Positions 1 through 8,251 of a stretch of DNA of 64,000 nt are shown piece after piece (within the stretch, counting starts at the first letter, position 1; each line of letters begins with the position of its first letter). The position numbers and the translations under genes were made by a program. The stretch comes from GCA-2732755 sp965228265 (lineage in GTDB: Bacteria > Planctomycetota > Phycisphaerae > Phycisphaerales > UBA1924), in assembly GCA_965228265.1 (NCBI GenBank), contig OZ245804.1:1178001-1242000 (forward strand), given 5' to 3'. A model generated the notes under the pieces. It saw only the letters and a list, made by a program, of their open reading frames with translations, was not told the DNA's origin and did not search any database.

Positions 1-58
1 ATCACATCACGCGCAGCAGACATGCCAGACCATAGCGCCCGCGACAAAACCGACGAGT

Positions 59-568
59 TCAGCCTTCCAGCCGGGCCAGGCGGCGCAGATGACGCACCAA
101 TTCGATCACCCGGCGCTCGTCCTCGGGCAGGTAGAGCGTGCTCCGCCGGTGCTCGTGGGCGGTCACCTCGATCAGGATCCACGCCCCCGCCGGCTGGGTG
201 TCGCCCATGCGGAAGGGGCTGCCCCCGACGCCCCGATCGAGCCCCTCGCGCGTGATGATGCTGTAGAGATCGTTGATCTGAACATCGGTCAGGCGCCTCG
301 TGCGGGGCGGGTAGACGGTCGGCCCGACCCCCGCGCCAGTCGCCGCCCGCAGCACAGCATCAGGCTCGATCACGAACCGCGCCGGCTCAAGCACCCAGCC
401 AGTGGTCCCCTCCTCGCCCATCACGGTCACCGCCAGCGCGAAGTCCGCCGGCGGCCGGGGGTCACCCGTCGGAATCACCCCCGCCGGGCCGGTCGCGGGC
501 CCCGATCGGCACGCGGATACGAGCAGAAGAGTGCATACAAGCGCGATGGGTGTCAGGAGTCTGGTCAC
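59..568 (-). CDS. Small lipoprotein of unknown function
   Basis: A 169-residue protein starting at GTG. The N-terminus has a basic start, a hydrophobic stretch and a lipobox (LVSAC, Cys20), so it should be lipid-anchored in the envelope. The rest is soluble and I do not recognise a family. A segment near residues 90-110 (LTDVQINDLYSIITREGL) followed by a phrase about precise small-protein chemistry (WILIEVTAHEHRR) gives no catalytic motif. The gene is transcribed away from pheT; the two start codons are about 36 bases apart, so they share a divergent promoter region. No strong Shine-Dalgarno sequence is visible. The first 58 bases of the window downstream of its stop hold nothing I can recognise. 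Confidence 0.7.
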   Translation of the reverse strand: MTRLLTPIALVCTLLLVSACRSGPATGPAGVIPTGDPRPPADFALAVTVMGEEGTTGWVLEPARFVIEPDAVLRAATGAGVGPTVYPPRTRRLTDVQINDLYSIITREGLDRGVGGSPFRMGDTQPAGAWILIEVTAHEHRRSTLYLPEDERRVIELVRHLRRLARLEG

Positions 569-604
569 GGGCGGAGTCTACACAACTCCCCTAGGCTTCA
601 CCCC

Positions 605-2701
605 ATGAACATCAGCCTCAACTGGCTCAACCGCTACCTCTCGCCCGCCGGCGTCACCGCCGAGGAGGCCGAGCATGTGCTGACCTTCGCCGGCTACCCG
701 GTCGAAGGCATCGACAAGCTCCCCTCGGGTGACTTCCTCCTCGACGTCGAGCTGACGTCCAACCGGGGCGATCTGCTCTCGCATGTCGGCTGCGCGCGCG
801 AGATCGCCGCCGCGACCAGCGCCCACATGGAACGCCAGCTCAAACTCCCCGAGTTCACCGATCCGCCGGCAGCCGGGGCACCGATCGCCGGTGACCTCAA
901 GCTCGTCAACCACGAGCCGACCGCCTGCCCGCTCTTTACGGCTCGCCTGATCAGGGGTGTGACAGTCGGCCCCAGCCCCAAGTGGCTGGTGGACCTGCTC
1001 GAAGCCGTCGGTCAGCGCTCGATCAACAACCTTGTCGATATCACCAACTTCATCACCTTCGAGCTGGGCAACCCCTGCCACGTCTTCGACCTCAAGAAGC
1101 TGACCGGGGGCGAACTGCACATCCGCTACGCGCGGGATGGCGAGTCGCTGACCACGCTCGATAGCAAAGCGCACAAGCTCGTGCACACCGATCTCGTCGT
1201 CGCCGATGCCGAGAAACCGACCTCGCTCGCGGGCGTGATGGGCGGCCAGGCTTCCGAGGTCGATTCCTCCACGACGGACGTCGTCTTCGAGATGGCGACC
1301 TGGGCTCCGGCGATCGTGCGGAACGCGGCGAGGCGTCTGAACATCCGCACCGACGCGAGCCACCGGTTCGAGCGGATCGTCGATGCGCGGACGATCGACC
1401 AGGCCGCGCGGCGGGCCGTGGCGATGATCGTCGAACTCGCCGGCGGCCAACCCGCCGAGGGCGTGCTGAGCGAGGGCCAGAAACTGCCCGAGGCTCGTTC
1501 GATCACGGTCCGCGTGAACCGGACGAACTCGATGCTCGGACTGCATCTCTCCGAGATGGACGTGCAGCGACATCTCGAAGCGCACGAGGTGAAGGTGCAG
1601 CGCAAGGCCGAGGGTGAGCTCGAGTGCGAGCCGCCGGCCTTCCGCCCCGATCTTGAGCGCGAGATCGACCTGATCGAGGAGATCGCCCGGACGGTGGGCT
1701 ACGCCGAGGTGCCCGAGCACGACAAGATCCCGCTGCGCGTGCGCCACCCGCAGGAGTCGGAGCGCGCCAGGCGCGAGCTCCACCGCGTGCTGACCGGGCT
1801 CGGGTTCTACGAGACGGTGACCTTCAGCTTCGTGTCGCCCGAGATGGCTGCCCCCTGGGTCCGTCCCGGGCTCGAGATGGTGGGGGTCGATGACGACCGC
1901 CGGGGCTCGGAGCCGATCCTGCGCCCAAGCGTGCTCCCGAGCCTGCTGACCTGTCGACGCGCGAACGCTGCGGGCCAGGTCGATGTGCCCGGCGGCGTGC
2001 GCTTGTACGAGATGTCCGCAACCTTCGCGCAGACACAGGGACACGAGACCGTCGAACGCCGGATGCTCTCGATGCTGATGGATGTCGAGGGTGTGCAGGC
2101 GGGCAAAGAGGCCAAGCCCGAGCAACTTCAATCGGCGATCCGCGGCATACGCGGCGCGGTGGAGCAGATCGTCCGGGCGATGGCAGGCCCCGGGGCGAAG
2201 CTGGTCGTCGAGCCGATCGAGCCCGAGTGTGCGGGCTGGCGGGCCGGCGCGTGCGGGCATGTCGTTGTCGATGGCAACGCGATGGGTGTCCTGGGCGCGA
2301 TCGACCCCAAAACCGCCAAGGCAGCGGGCGTGGACACGCCCACGGTCGGGGCCGAGCTCGACCTGGACGCTCTGATCCAGCTCTACCCGCCCAAGGCGAC
2401 CGTCTCGGCGCTCCCCGAGTTCCCAGCGATCGAGCGCGATCTCTCGCTCATCGTGGACGAGTCGGCGAGCTGGGCGTCGGTCGAATCACTCGTCGGCGGG
2501 CTCGGACTCGAACACTTCGAGAACCTGGGCTTCATCGGTGCGTACAGGGGCAAGCAAGTGGGCGATGGGAAGAAGTCCCTCACCCTCCGGCTGAGGTTCC
2601 GCAGTGGTTCTGGGACCTTGCGTCACGAGGACGTCGACCCGCAGATGGAGCGTGTGATCGCCTCGGCGAAGGGCGAGCTGGGTGCAGCTCTCAGAACCTG
2701 A
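605..2701 (+). CDS. pheT: Phenylalanine--tRNA ligase beta subunit, short form
   Basis: The beta chain of the cytoplasmic heterotetrameric enzyme that charges tRNA-Phe. The 698-residue product starts with the family signature MNISLNWLNRYL at an ATG at 605. After VEGI (about residue 37) it passes straight to FLLDVELTSNRGDLLSH, so the EMAP-like tRNA-binding domain that usually sits at about residues 40-150 is missing. Then come the B3/B4 editing region (about 90-290, with RTDASHRFER near residue 250), B5, the catalytic-like core, and a C-terminal FDX-ACB anticodon-binding domain from about residue 600 (LPEFPAIERDLSLIV) to the end. Usual bacterial length is about 800. pheS is not in the window, so the pair is split or lies upstream elsewhere. 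The frame stays open upstream to about base 89, but that extension is antisense to the lipoprotein gene and carries no family sequence. Confidence 0.96.
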   Translation: MNISLNWLNRYLSPAGVTAEEAEHVLTFAGYPVEGIDKLPSGDFLLDVELTSNRGDLLSHVGCAREIAAATSAHMERQLKLPEFTDPPAAGAPIAGDLKLVNHEPTACPLFTARLIRGVTVGPSPKWLVDLLEAVGQRSINNLVDITNFITFELGNPCHVFDLKKLTGGELHIRYARDGESLTTLDSKAHKLVHTDLVVADAEKPTSLAGVMGGQASEVDSSTTDVVFEMATWAPAIVRNAARRLNIRTDASHRFERIVDARTIDQAARRAVAMIVELAGGQPAEGVLSEGQKLPEARSITVRVNRTNSMLGLHLSEMDVQRHLEAHEVKVQRKAEGELECEPPAFRPDLEREIDLIEEIARTVGYAEVPEHDKIPLRVRHPQESERARRELHRVLTGLGFYETVTFSFVSPEMAAPWVRPGLEMVGVDDDRRGSEPILRPSVLPSLLTCRRANAAGQVDVPGGVRLYEMSATFAQTQGHETVERRMLSMLMDVEGVQAGKEAKPEQLQSAIRGIRGAVEQIVRAMAGPGAKLVVEPIEPECAGWRAGACGHVVVDGNAMGVLGAIDPKTAKAAGVDTPTVGAELDLDALIQLYPPKATVSALPEFPAIERDLSLIVDESASWASVESLVGGLGLEHFENLGFIGAYRGKQVGDGKKSLTLRLRFRSGSGTLRHEDVDPQMERVIASAKGELGAALRT

Positions 2702-2761
2702 GTGCATATCCCAACGTATTCACGAAAGATCGCAGCAAGTTGTCGGAAGTTTGGGAAATGA

Positions 2762-2798
2762 CCACCCGCGACGAACGGGTGGGAGAGTGGTATACAAT
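2762..2798 (+). promoter_or_regulatory. Candidate promoter with inverted repeat upstream of ilvE
   Basis: A 7-bp perfect inverted repeat, CCACCCG (2762-2768) and CGGGTGG (2776-2782), lies 8 bases before a TATACAAT box (2791-2798). The repeat therefore covers the place where a -35 element would be. A small GGGG/CCCC hairpin follows at 2810-2823, still upstream of the ilvE ribosome site. It could be an operator for ilvE, or the tail of pheT transcription, though it has no T tract. Confidence 0.35.
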
Positions 2799-2879
2799 GT
2801 GGCGTGCGAGGGGCCGAGTCCCCGAGCCGATGATTGGCGGAGCCTGTGGAGCGGGCTTCGGGAGGAAAGGAGCATCACG

Positions 2880-3833
2880 ATGACCAACGTCGCGACCGAC
2901 ACCAACGCAGCCGTGACCAAGGCGACCACGACCGACCTGCCCATGGTCTATGTCAACGGCCAGATGCTCCCGAAATCCCAAGCCGCGGTGAACGTGTTCG
3001 ATCACGGCCTGCTCTACGGCGACGGGGTCTTCGAAGGCATCCGCGTCTACAAGGGCAAGATCTTCAAATCAGCTCAGCACATGCGCCGGCTCTACGCCTG
3101 CGCCAAGGCGATCCGGCTGGATCTCGAGAAGCACGTCACACCCGATGAGATGGTCAAGATCCAGCGCGACTGCATCGAGGCCAACGGGCTCGTCGACGGG
3201 TACATCCGTCTCGTCGTGACCCGCGGCGTGGGCACGCTGGGCCTGCACCCCTTCAAGTGCCCCGTGCCCGGCGTCATCTGCATCGCCGACCAGATCCAGC
3301 TCTTCCCGCCCGAGCTCTACGAGCAGGGCATGCGTGTCGTCGTCGCCAAGCGCCCCCGCATCCCAATCGAGTGCCTCGATCCCCGCATCAAGAGCCTCAA
3401 CTACCTCAACAACATCCTGGCCAAGATCGAGGCGATCGATACGGGCTGCCTCGAGTGCATCATGCTCAACACCGAGGGGTTTGTCAGCGAGGGCTCGGGC
3501 GACAACATCTTCATCGTCAAGGACGGCGAGATCTTCACGCCACCCAGCGAGGCGGGCATCCTCGAGGGCATCACTCGCAAGTTCGTGATCGAGGAGCTGG
3601 CGCCCCTGGTGGGTGTCGAGGTCACCGAGAAGAACATGCGCATCGAGGACGTCTACGAGGCCGACGAGATCTTCCTGACCGGCAGCGCGGCGGAAGTGAT
3701 CGCGGTGACGCGTATCGGCGACACCGAGGACGACGCGCACATCGTCGGCTCGGGCAGCGAGGGCACGATCACCAACAAGCTGCGGACCAAGTTCCGCCAG
3801 ATCGTGACGAGCGACAACGTCCCCGAGAACTAA
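2880..3833 (+). CDS. ilvE: Branched-chain amino acid aminotransferase (class IV PLP)
   Basis: Catalyses the last step of Leu, Ile and Val synthesis, moving the amino group of glutamate to the branched keto acids. The 317-residue protein has the class IV aminotransferase layout: DHGLLYGDGVFEGIRVY near residues 41-57, the Schiff-base lysine Lys171 in RIKSLNYLNN, and the late motifs EGSGDNIF and ITRKFVIEEL. Length matches the family. The ATG at 2880 follows a very strong ribosome site (GGAGGAAAGGAG, 2861-2872) at 7 bases. The reading frame is open further upstream but that part covers the promoter region. A D-alanine aminotransferase or aminodeoxychorismate lyase is possible in this fold, but the EGIR and YLNN motifs favour IlvE. 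Confidence 0.92.
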   Translation: MTNVATDTNAAVTKATTTDLPMVYVNGQMLPKSQAAVNVFDHGLLYGDGVFEGIRVYKGKIFKSAQHMRRLYACAKAIRLDLEKHVTPDEMVKIQRDCIEANGLVDGYIRLVVTRGVGTLGLHPFKCPVPGVICIADQIQLFPPELYEQGMRVVVAKRPRIPIECLDPRIKSLNYLNNILAKIEAIDTGCLECIMLNTEGFVSEGSGDNIFIVKDGEIFTPPSEAGILEGITRKFVIEELAPLVGVEVTEKNMRIEDVYEADEIFLTGSAAEVIAVTRIGDTEDDAHIVGSGSEGTITNKLRTKFRQIVTSDNVPEN

Positions 3834-3840
3834 GGTCGGC

Positions 3841-5094
3841 TTAACCGCCGAAGTCACAGCCCTTGTTGTAGCGGATAACCCATGCCGAGAAATCGGCCGG
3901 GGTGAGATGCTGATCGAGGTTCTGATCCGCGATCCCGGCTCCCGCTCTGTACGCATCAAGCCAAGCCACGAGGTCATTCGCGTTGAGCACGTGGTCTTGG
4001 TTCGTGTCAGCCAGGCAGGTCGTTGGACGCAGGATGCCGAGCTCGGTAAGTATGGTGAAATCTTCTGCCATATCACAGAGGGTTGCTGTGGGCATCGCGG
4101 TTGCAATGCGGTCAGAGATATCGAGACGGGTACTTCCGGCGGTGAGAAGCATGATTCGCCGCACCTGAATCAGAAAAGCCCCGGTCGGTGATGTCGCGAT
4201 ACTGGGCCAATCGTTGGTTGATCCGCTGCTCCAGATCACCTCGAGTTTGTGCTTCGTCAATCGAAGAACGTGGTGTTGAGTGTGAAGCCCTGAAGCCTCG
4301 ACCGTTGTGGTTGCCACAACCGCTCCGTCGGCACCGCCCGGTTTGAATGCTGAGTAGTACACCAGATCGGATTCGTGTTGACGCGATTCGACGGGAAACT
4401 CGATGGTGGCTCCATCGCTGAGTAGCCATACGAAACTCAGGATGCCTTTCAAGGGATCGATCGTGACACCGGCGGCATCGCCGTCGCCGTTCAACATTCG
4501 TGGAATGAACTGCGCATCCTCGGTCATCCCGGCCAGGGGGAACACTGGGAGCGTGATGGTCTCGGGTGGGAGTCGCGTATCCGCCCAGACCGCGAGCGCG
4601 GTTGGTGTCGTGGAGTTTGTGGGTGTCGAGACTCTCCCGATACCTCGTCCCGAGGGGCTGACCGCGTCGAGAGAGACAAGCGAGTTGTCGATCCCTGGCA
4701 CGGGTTGGGGGATTCCGCCTACCCACATCGTCGGATTTGGAGCGGAATTATGATCGAGATCCAGGGTGTGTGCATAGAGGGTTCCGTTCTGGTCTGACAT
4801 CAGATCGACGAACCCATTGGTTGATGGTGGCATCAAGAGAGGACTGAAGCCGTGCTCGTCCAGTGTGTACGGCTGCGGGAAGGAAAGTGGGTCGTCTGGA
4901 TCGAGAACCACCGCGCCAGCGATGGCTTGGTCGGGCAGAAAGAACGGACGAATGGCCCCGTAGGCAACGCCTGGACGGCCGACTGTTTCTTCGAAGACCC
5001 AGGCCTCGATCTCGTTGAGAGGCTGCGCTGTTGCCGAGGAGGCGGCAAGAAACATCAAGCCAAAGAAGGGTTTGGGGTGGTTCTTCTGTAGCAT
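3841..5094 (-). CDS. Exported protein with a degenerate GC-type dockerin-like tail
   Basis: About 417 residues. The N-terminus (MLQKNHPKPFFG, then a hydrophobic stretch ending SSATAQ) is a classic Sec signal peptide. The start at 5094 is preferred because GAGGA lies 8 bases upstream; an alternative ATG lies at 5109. The body (about residues 25-355) resembles a repeat or propeller-type exported protein, but I recognise no family. The last 58 residues (bases 3844-4017) form a pair of EF-hand-like repeats, CLADTNQDHVLNANDL and DQNLDQHLTPADFSAWV, ending NKGCDFGG. It is the most diverged of the six such tails in the window: the first repeat has lost the usual PADFSAWV and four residues follow Gly-Cys. 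It converges on ilvE with a 7-base gap. GC content is visibly lower than its neighbours. Confidence 0.8.
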   Translation of the reverse strand: MLQKNHPKPFFGLMFLAASSATAQPLNEIEAWVFEETVGRPGVAYGAIRPFFLPDQAIAGAVVLDPDDPLSFPQPYTLDEHGFSPLLMPPSTNGFVDLMSDQNGTLYAHTLDLDHNSAPNPTMWVGGIPQPVPGIDNSLVSLDAVSPSGRGIGRVSTPTNSTTPTALAVWADTRLPPETITLPVFPLAGMTEDAQFIPRMLNGDGDAAGVTIDPLKGILSFVWLLSDGATIEFPVESRQHESDLVYYSAFKPGGADGAVVATTTVEASGLHTQHHVLRLTKHKLEVIWSSGSTNDWPSIATSPTGAFLIQVRRIMLLTAGSTRLDISDRIATAMPTATLCDMAEDFTILTELGILRPTTCLADTNQDHVLNANDLVAWLDAYRAGAGIADQNLDQHLTPADFSAWVIRYNKGCDFGG

Positions 5095-5270
5095 ACTCGC
5101 GATCCTCATTGACAACCTATTGGTTTGCGTTTGGTATCGGCGGTCTAATGGATCAGGGTGCCACAATTCGTGATCGCATCAGTCAGATCGTGAGGAGTGA
5201 CTACGTCCTCGAGGATTGATCCACACAGAGTGGCCCACCCGGGCCATGGCTTTCGCTTAGGATCTGACGC

Positions 5271-6815
5271 ATGGCTGACCCACGCAGCCCGATGTCGCTC
5301 CGCATCCCCGCGATCGTTGCCGGCCCGATCGCGGCGATTCTGATCTACGCGCTCCTGAGCGGGTCGGGCCTGGACCACGACGCGCGGGCTGTCGCGGGCA
5401 TCGGGGTCTGGATGGCGCTCTGGTGGATGACCGAGGCGATCCCGCTGGCGGCGACGAGCCTGATCCCGCTGGCGCTCTTTCCACTGACCGGCGTGATGCC
5501 GATCCAATCGCTCGCCGATTCGTACGCGCACTACCTCGTGGTGCTTTTCTTCGCCGGGTTCGTGCTCGGGCTGAGTGTCGAGAAGTGGGGGCTGCACAAA
5601 CGCGTGGCCCTCAAGACGGTGCTCTTGGTCGGGACGAAGCCGACGCGGCTCGTCGCGGGGTTCATGCTGGCCTCGGCGCTCCTGAGCATGTTCATCAGCA
5701 ACACCGCAACGTCGATCATGATGCTGCCCATCGCGGTCAGCGTGATCGGATTGCTCGACCAGCTTCAGGAGCGAGAGCACGCGGGCACCGGCGGGATGGG
5801 GCTCAACTTCCCGGCGGCTCTGCTGCTTGGCATGGCGTACGCCAGCTCCATCGGGGGCGTGACGACGATCACGGGCACGCAGCCCAACCTGCTGCTCATC
5901 GGGTTTCTGAAGGATGTGGGCGTCGAGATCAGCTGGAGCCAGTGGTTGCCGCTGGGCGGCGTGCTGCTGGTCGTGATGCTGCCCCTGGCTTGGCTGATCC
6001 TGACGCGGGTGGCGCTGCCGATCCGGGTGGACACGGTGCCCGGGGCCTCGGACTTCCTGCGCAACGAGTACCTATCGCTCGGGCGACTCGGGCGGGGCGA
6101 GAAGGTCGTGATCACGGTCTTCTCGCTGGTGGCTCTGGGCTGGATCATGCGTGTGCCCACGACGAACTGGCTCGAGGGGACCGATCACGAGTGGATCGGC
6201 GCCAGGCTCGGGCTGCTCAAGGATTCGGGCATCGCGATGATCGGCGCGATCGCGCTCTTTCTGATCCCGGTGAAGCCGTCGGAGCGGCAGTTCGCGATGG
6301 ACTGGGCGACGATGCGGAAAATGCCCTGGGACGTGCTGTTGCTCTTCGGCGGCGGGCTCGCGCTGGCGTCGGCGATGAAGTTGACGGGTCTGGACGTGGC
6401 GATCGGGAACTCGCTTGCCGGGCTGCGGGATGTGCCGCCGATCATGCTGGTGCTCATCGTTGCGACAACAGTCATCTTTCTGACCGAGCTGACGAGCAAC
6501 ACCGCGACGACAGCCGCGTTCGTGCCGATTCTCGGATCGGCGGCTCCGGCACTCGGTGTGCACCCGGTGCTCCTGATGGTGCCCGCGGGCGTGGTGGCCA
6601 GCTATGCGTTCATGCTGCCGGTGGCGACACCACCCAACGCGATTGTGTTCGGCTCGGGTCGGCTTTCGATCGCGCAGATGGCCCGCGCGGGGGTGCTGCT
6701 CAACATCACGGGTGTCTTGGTGACCACACTGATCGTCTCGCAACTGGCGGGGATGCTGCTCGGGATTGATTTGAATCTGCCCGTCACGCCCGCCGAAGCC
6801 AACGGCCTACCCTGA
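5271..6815 (+). CDS. DASS/SLC13-family sodium-coupled anion symporter
   Basis: An inner-membrane transporter of 514 residues, the usual length for the divalent anion:Na+ symporter family that takes up dicarboxylates, phosphate or sulfate. Two diagnostic SNT motifs are present, SNTATS near residue 144 and SNTATT near residue 408, one in each half of the inverted-repeat fold; they form the Na+ and substrate sites. A late conserved segment reads MLPVATPPNAIVFGSG. Many hydrophobic spans (about 12) are visible. The ATG at 5271 has AGGA 8 bases upstream; a second ATG at 5292 is possible. It stands alone before the efflux operon. The substrate cannot be read from sequence. Confidence 0.9.
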   Translation: MADPRSPMSLRIPAIVAGPIAAILIYALLSGSGLDHDARAVAGIGVWMALWWMTEAIPLAATSLIPLALFPLTGVMPIQSLADSYAHYLVVLFFAGFVLGLSVEKWGLHKRVALKTVLLVGTKPTRLVAGFMLASALLSMFISNTATSIMMLPIAVSVIGLLDQLQEREHAGTGGMGLNFPAALLLGMAYASSIGGVTTITGTQPNLLLIGFLKDVGVEISWSQWLPLGGVLLVVMLPLAWLILTRVALPIRVDTVPGASDFLRNEYLSLGRLGRGEKVVITVFSLVALGWIMRVPTTNWLEGTDHEWIGARLGLLKDSGIAMIGAIALFLIPVKPSERQFAMDWATMRKMPWDVLLLFGGGLALASAMKLTGLDVAIGNSLAGLRDVPPIMLVLIVATTVIFLTELTSNTATTAAFVPILGSAAPALGVHPVLLMVPAGVVASYAFMLPVATPPNAIVFGSGRLSIAQMARAGVLLNITGVLVTTLIVSQLAGMLLGIDLNLPVTPAEANGLP

Positions 6816-6833
6816 AACAGCCTCGTCGTGGCG

Positions 6834-6885
6834 AGCGGCCCACGAGGGGGCGCCGGGCCGATGCCCGGCCCTGCCATGGGCCGCT
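6834..6885. repeat. Nested inverted repeats before the efflux operon
   Basis: An outer 9-bp perfect inverted repeat (AGCGGCCCA 6834-6842, TGGGCCGCT 6877-6885) encloses an inner 7-bp stem (GCCGGGC 6852-6858, GCCCGGC 6863-6869) with a 4-base loop. It lies between the DASS transporter stop and the adaptor ATG, ending 20 bases before that ATG. There is no T tract, so it is not a standard terminator; it could be a leader structure or operator. Confidence 0.5.
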
Positions 6886-6904
6886 GCAAGGCGATCTACG
6901 ACGT

Positions 6905-8251
6905 ATGGCAACCAAACGCTCGTTTCTCTGGCGTCTGATCCCGATTCTTGTGCGTGGCGGCGTCGCGGTTGTCGTGATTGTGATCGGGCTCGGGATCTTC
7001 TTCGCGCTCGAAGCCCAACGCGTCGACCCCGAACGCACCGATGCCATCGCCAGGGGCATCCCGGTGCGCACCATCATCGCCACCGAGAAACCAGTGCCCC
7101 GGCTCTGGGAGGGTTACGGCACGGCCCGTGCGATGAACGCCTCGACCGTCTCGGCGCAGATCTCGGGACGCGTCATCGAGCGCCCCGCCGAGGTCGAGGC
7201 GGGCCTGCCCATCGACAAGGGCGCCACGATCGTGCGCCTCGAAACAACCGATGCGCTCAGCCGTGTGAACTCCGCCGAGGCGAGCATCGCGTCCTACCAG
7301 GCGCAGCTGGCGAGCCTCGATGTTCAGGAAAGTCGGGTGAAGGAGCAGATCGTTTCGGCCCGTGACGAGCTGGAGATCGAACGCCGGAACTATGAGCGCG
7401 TGAAGCAGGCGACCGAGGGCGGCGCGGGCAACCAGGCCGATCTCGACAACGCGTCCTCGGCTGTCCGCCGCGCCGAGCGCACGCTCCTGGCGCTCGAGCA
7501 GCAGCTCGATGTGATCCCCGCCCGTCGGGACGAATTGCTGGCGCTCCAGGCGAGCGCCCGCAGCTCGCTGACTCAGGCGCAGGAGGATTTCGCGCGGACG
7601 ACGATCAGCTCGCCCCTGACGGGCGTGCTGCAGGATGTGTACGTCCGGCCGGGCGAGCTGCTCTCTGTAGGGCAGCAGGTGGCGCGCATCGTGGATCTCC
7701 GCCGGCTCGAGGTGCCCCTGCGAGTCCCGATCTCCGCGGGCTCAACCGTCCGCATCGGCGACCGCGCGACGCTCCGGAGCGACGGGCCCGTGCAGCACGA
7801 GTGGGAGGGGAAGGTCGGACGCATCGCGCCCGAGGCCGACCCGATGTCGCGCACGATGATCGTGTACGTCGAGGTGAACCAGGACCCGGACGCGATCGGC
7901 ATCGGCGATGCGCGACTGCTGCCGGGCCAGTTTGTGGTCGGCAGCGTCTCGACCAGCGACGAACGGCCGATGGTTCTCGTCCCGAGGCGAGCCGTCTCGG
8001 GGGACCGGGTGTTTGTTGTTTCCGACGATCTGGAGCAGGGGCACCATCGCGTCGTGCCGATCGATGTCGAGGTGAGCCATTACATCCGCGGCGCGATGCC
8101 CGACATCGAGCCCGCCGAGCGTGAATGGGCCGTGATCGAATCGGGTCTGCCGCCCGGCAAGCAGGTCATCATCTCGAACCTCGACGAGCTCATCGGCGGG
8201 ATGATGGTCGATCCGACCGCGGGCGATCAGCAGGCGGGAGGCGGGTCGTGA
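6905..8251 (+). CDS. RND efflux periplasmic adaptor (membrane fusion protein)
   Basis: The periplasmic linker of a tripartite efflux pump. Its 448 residues begin with a cytoplasmic basic stretch and one membrane span (about residues 16-36). Then come a first beta-barrel/lipoyl half (STVSAQISGRVIERPAEVEAGLPIDKG region), a long alpha-helical hairpin (about residues 120-220), the second lipoyl half (TTISSPLTGVLQDVYVRPGE) and the barrel and membrane-proximal domains. The stop codon overlaps the GTG start of the pump gene (8248), so the two are translationally coupled. No outer-membrane channel gene lies nearby. Confidence 0.9.
   Translation: MATKRSFLWRLIPILVRGGVAVVVIVIGLGIFFALEAQRVDPERTDAIARGIPVRTIIATEKPVPRLWEGYGTARAMNASTVSAQISGRVIERPAEVEAGLPIDKGATIVRLETTDALSRVNSAEASIASYQAQLASLDVQESRVKEQIVSARDELEIERRNYERVKQATEGGAGNQADLDNASSAVRRAERTLLALEQQLDVIPARRDELLALQASARSSLTQAQEDFARTTISSPLTGVLQDVYVRPGELLSVGQQVARIVDLRRLEVPLRVPISAGSTVRIGDRATLRSDGPVQHEWEGKVGRIAPEADPMSRTMIVYVEVNQDPDAIGIGDARLLPGQFVVGSVSTSDERPMVLVPRRAVSGDRVFVVSDDLEQGHHRVVPIDVEVSHYIRGAMPDIEPAEREWAVIESGLPPGKQVIISNLDELIGGMMVDPTAGDQQAGGGS

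Noticed and set aside
89..604. N-terminal extension of the pheT frame
   Set aside because: It is antisense to the lipoprotein gene and lacks PheT sequence; ATG at 605 begins the conserved start.
8125..8247. Upstream extension of the RND pump frame
   Set aside because: It lies inside the adaptor gene and carries no pump sequence; the GTG at 8248 gives the family start.
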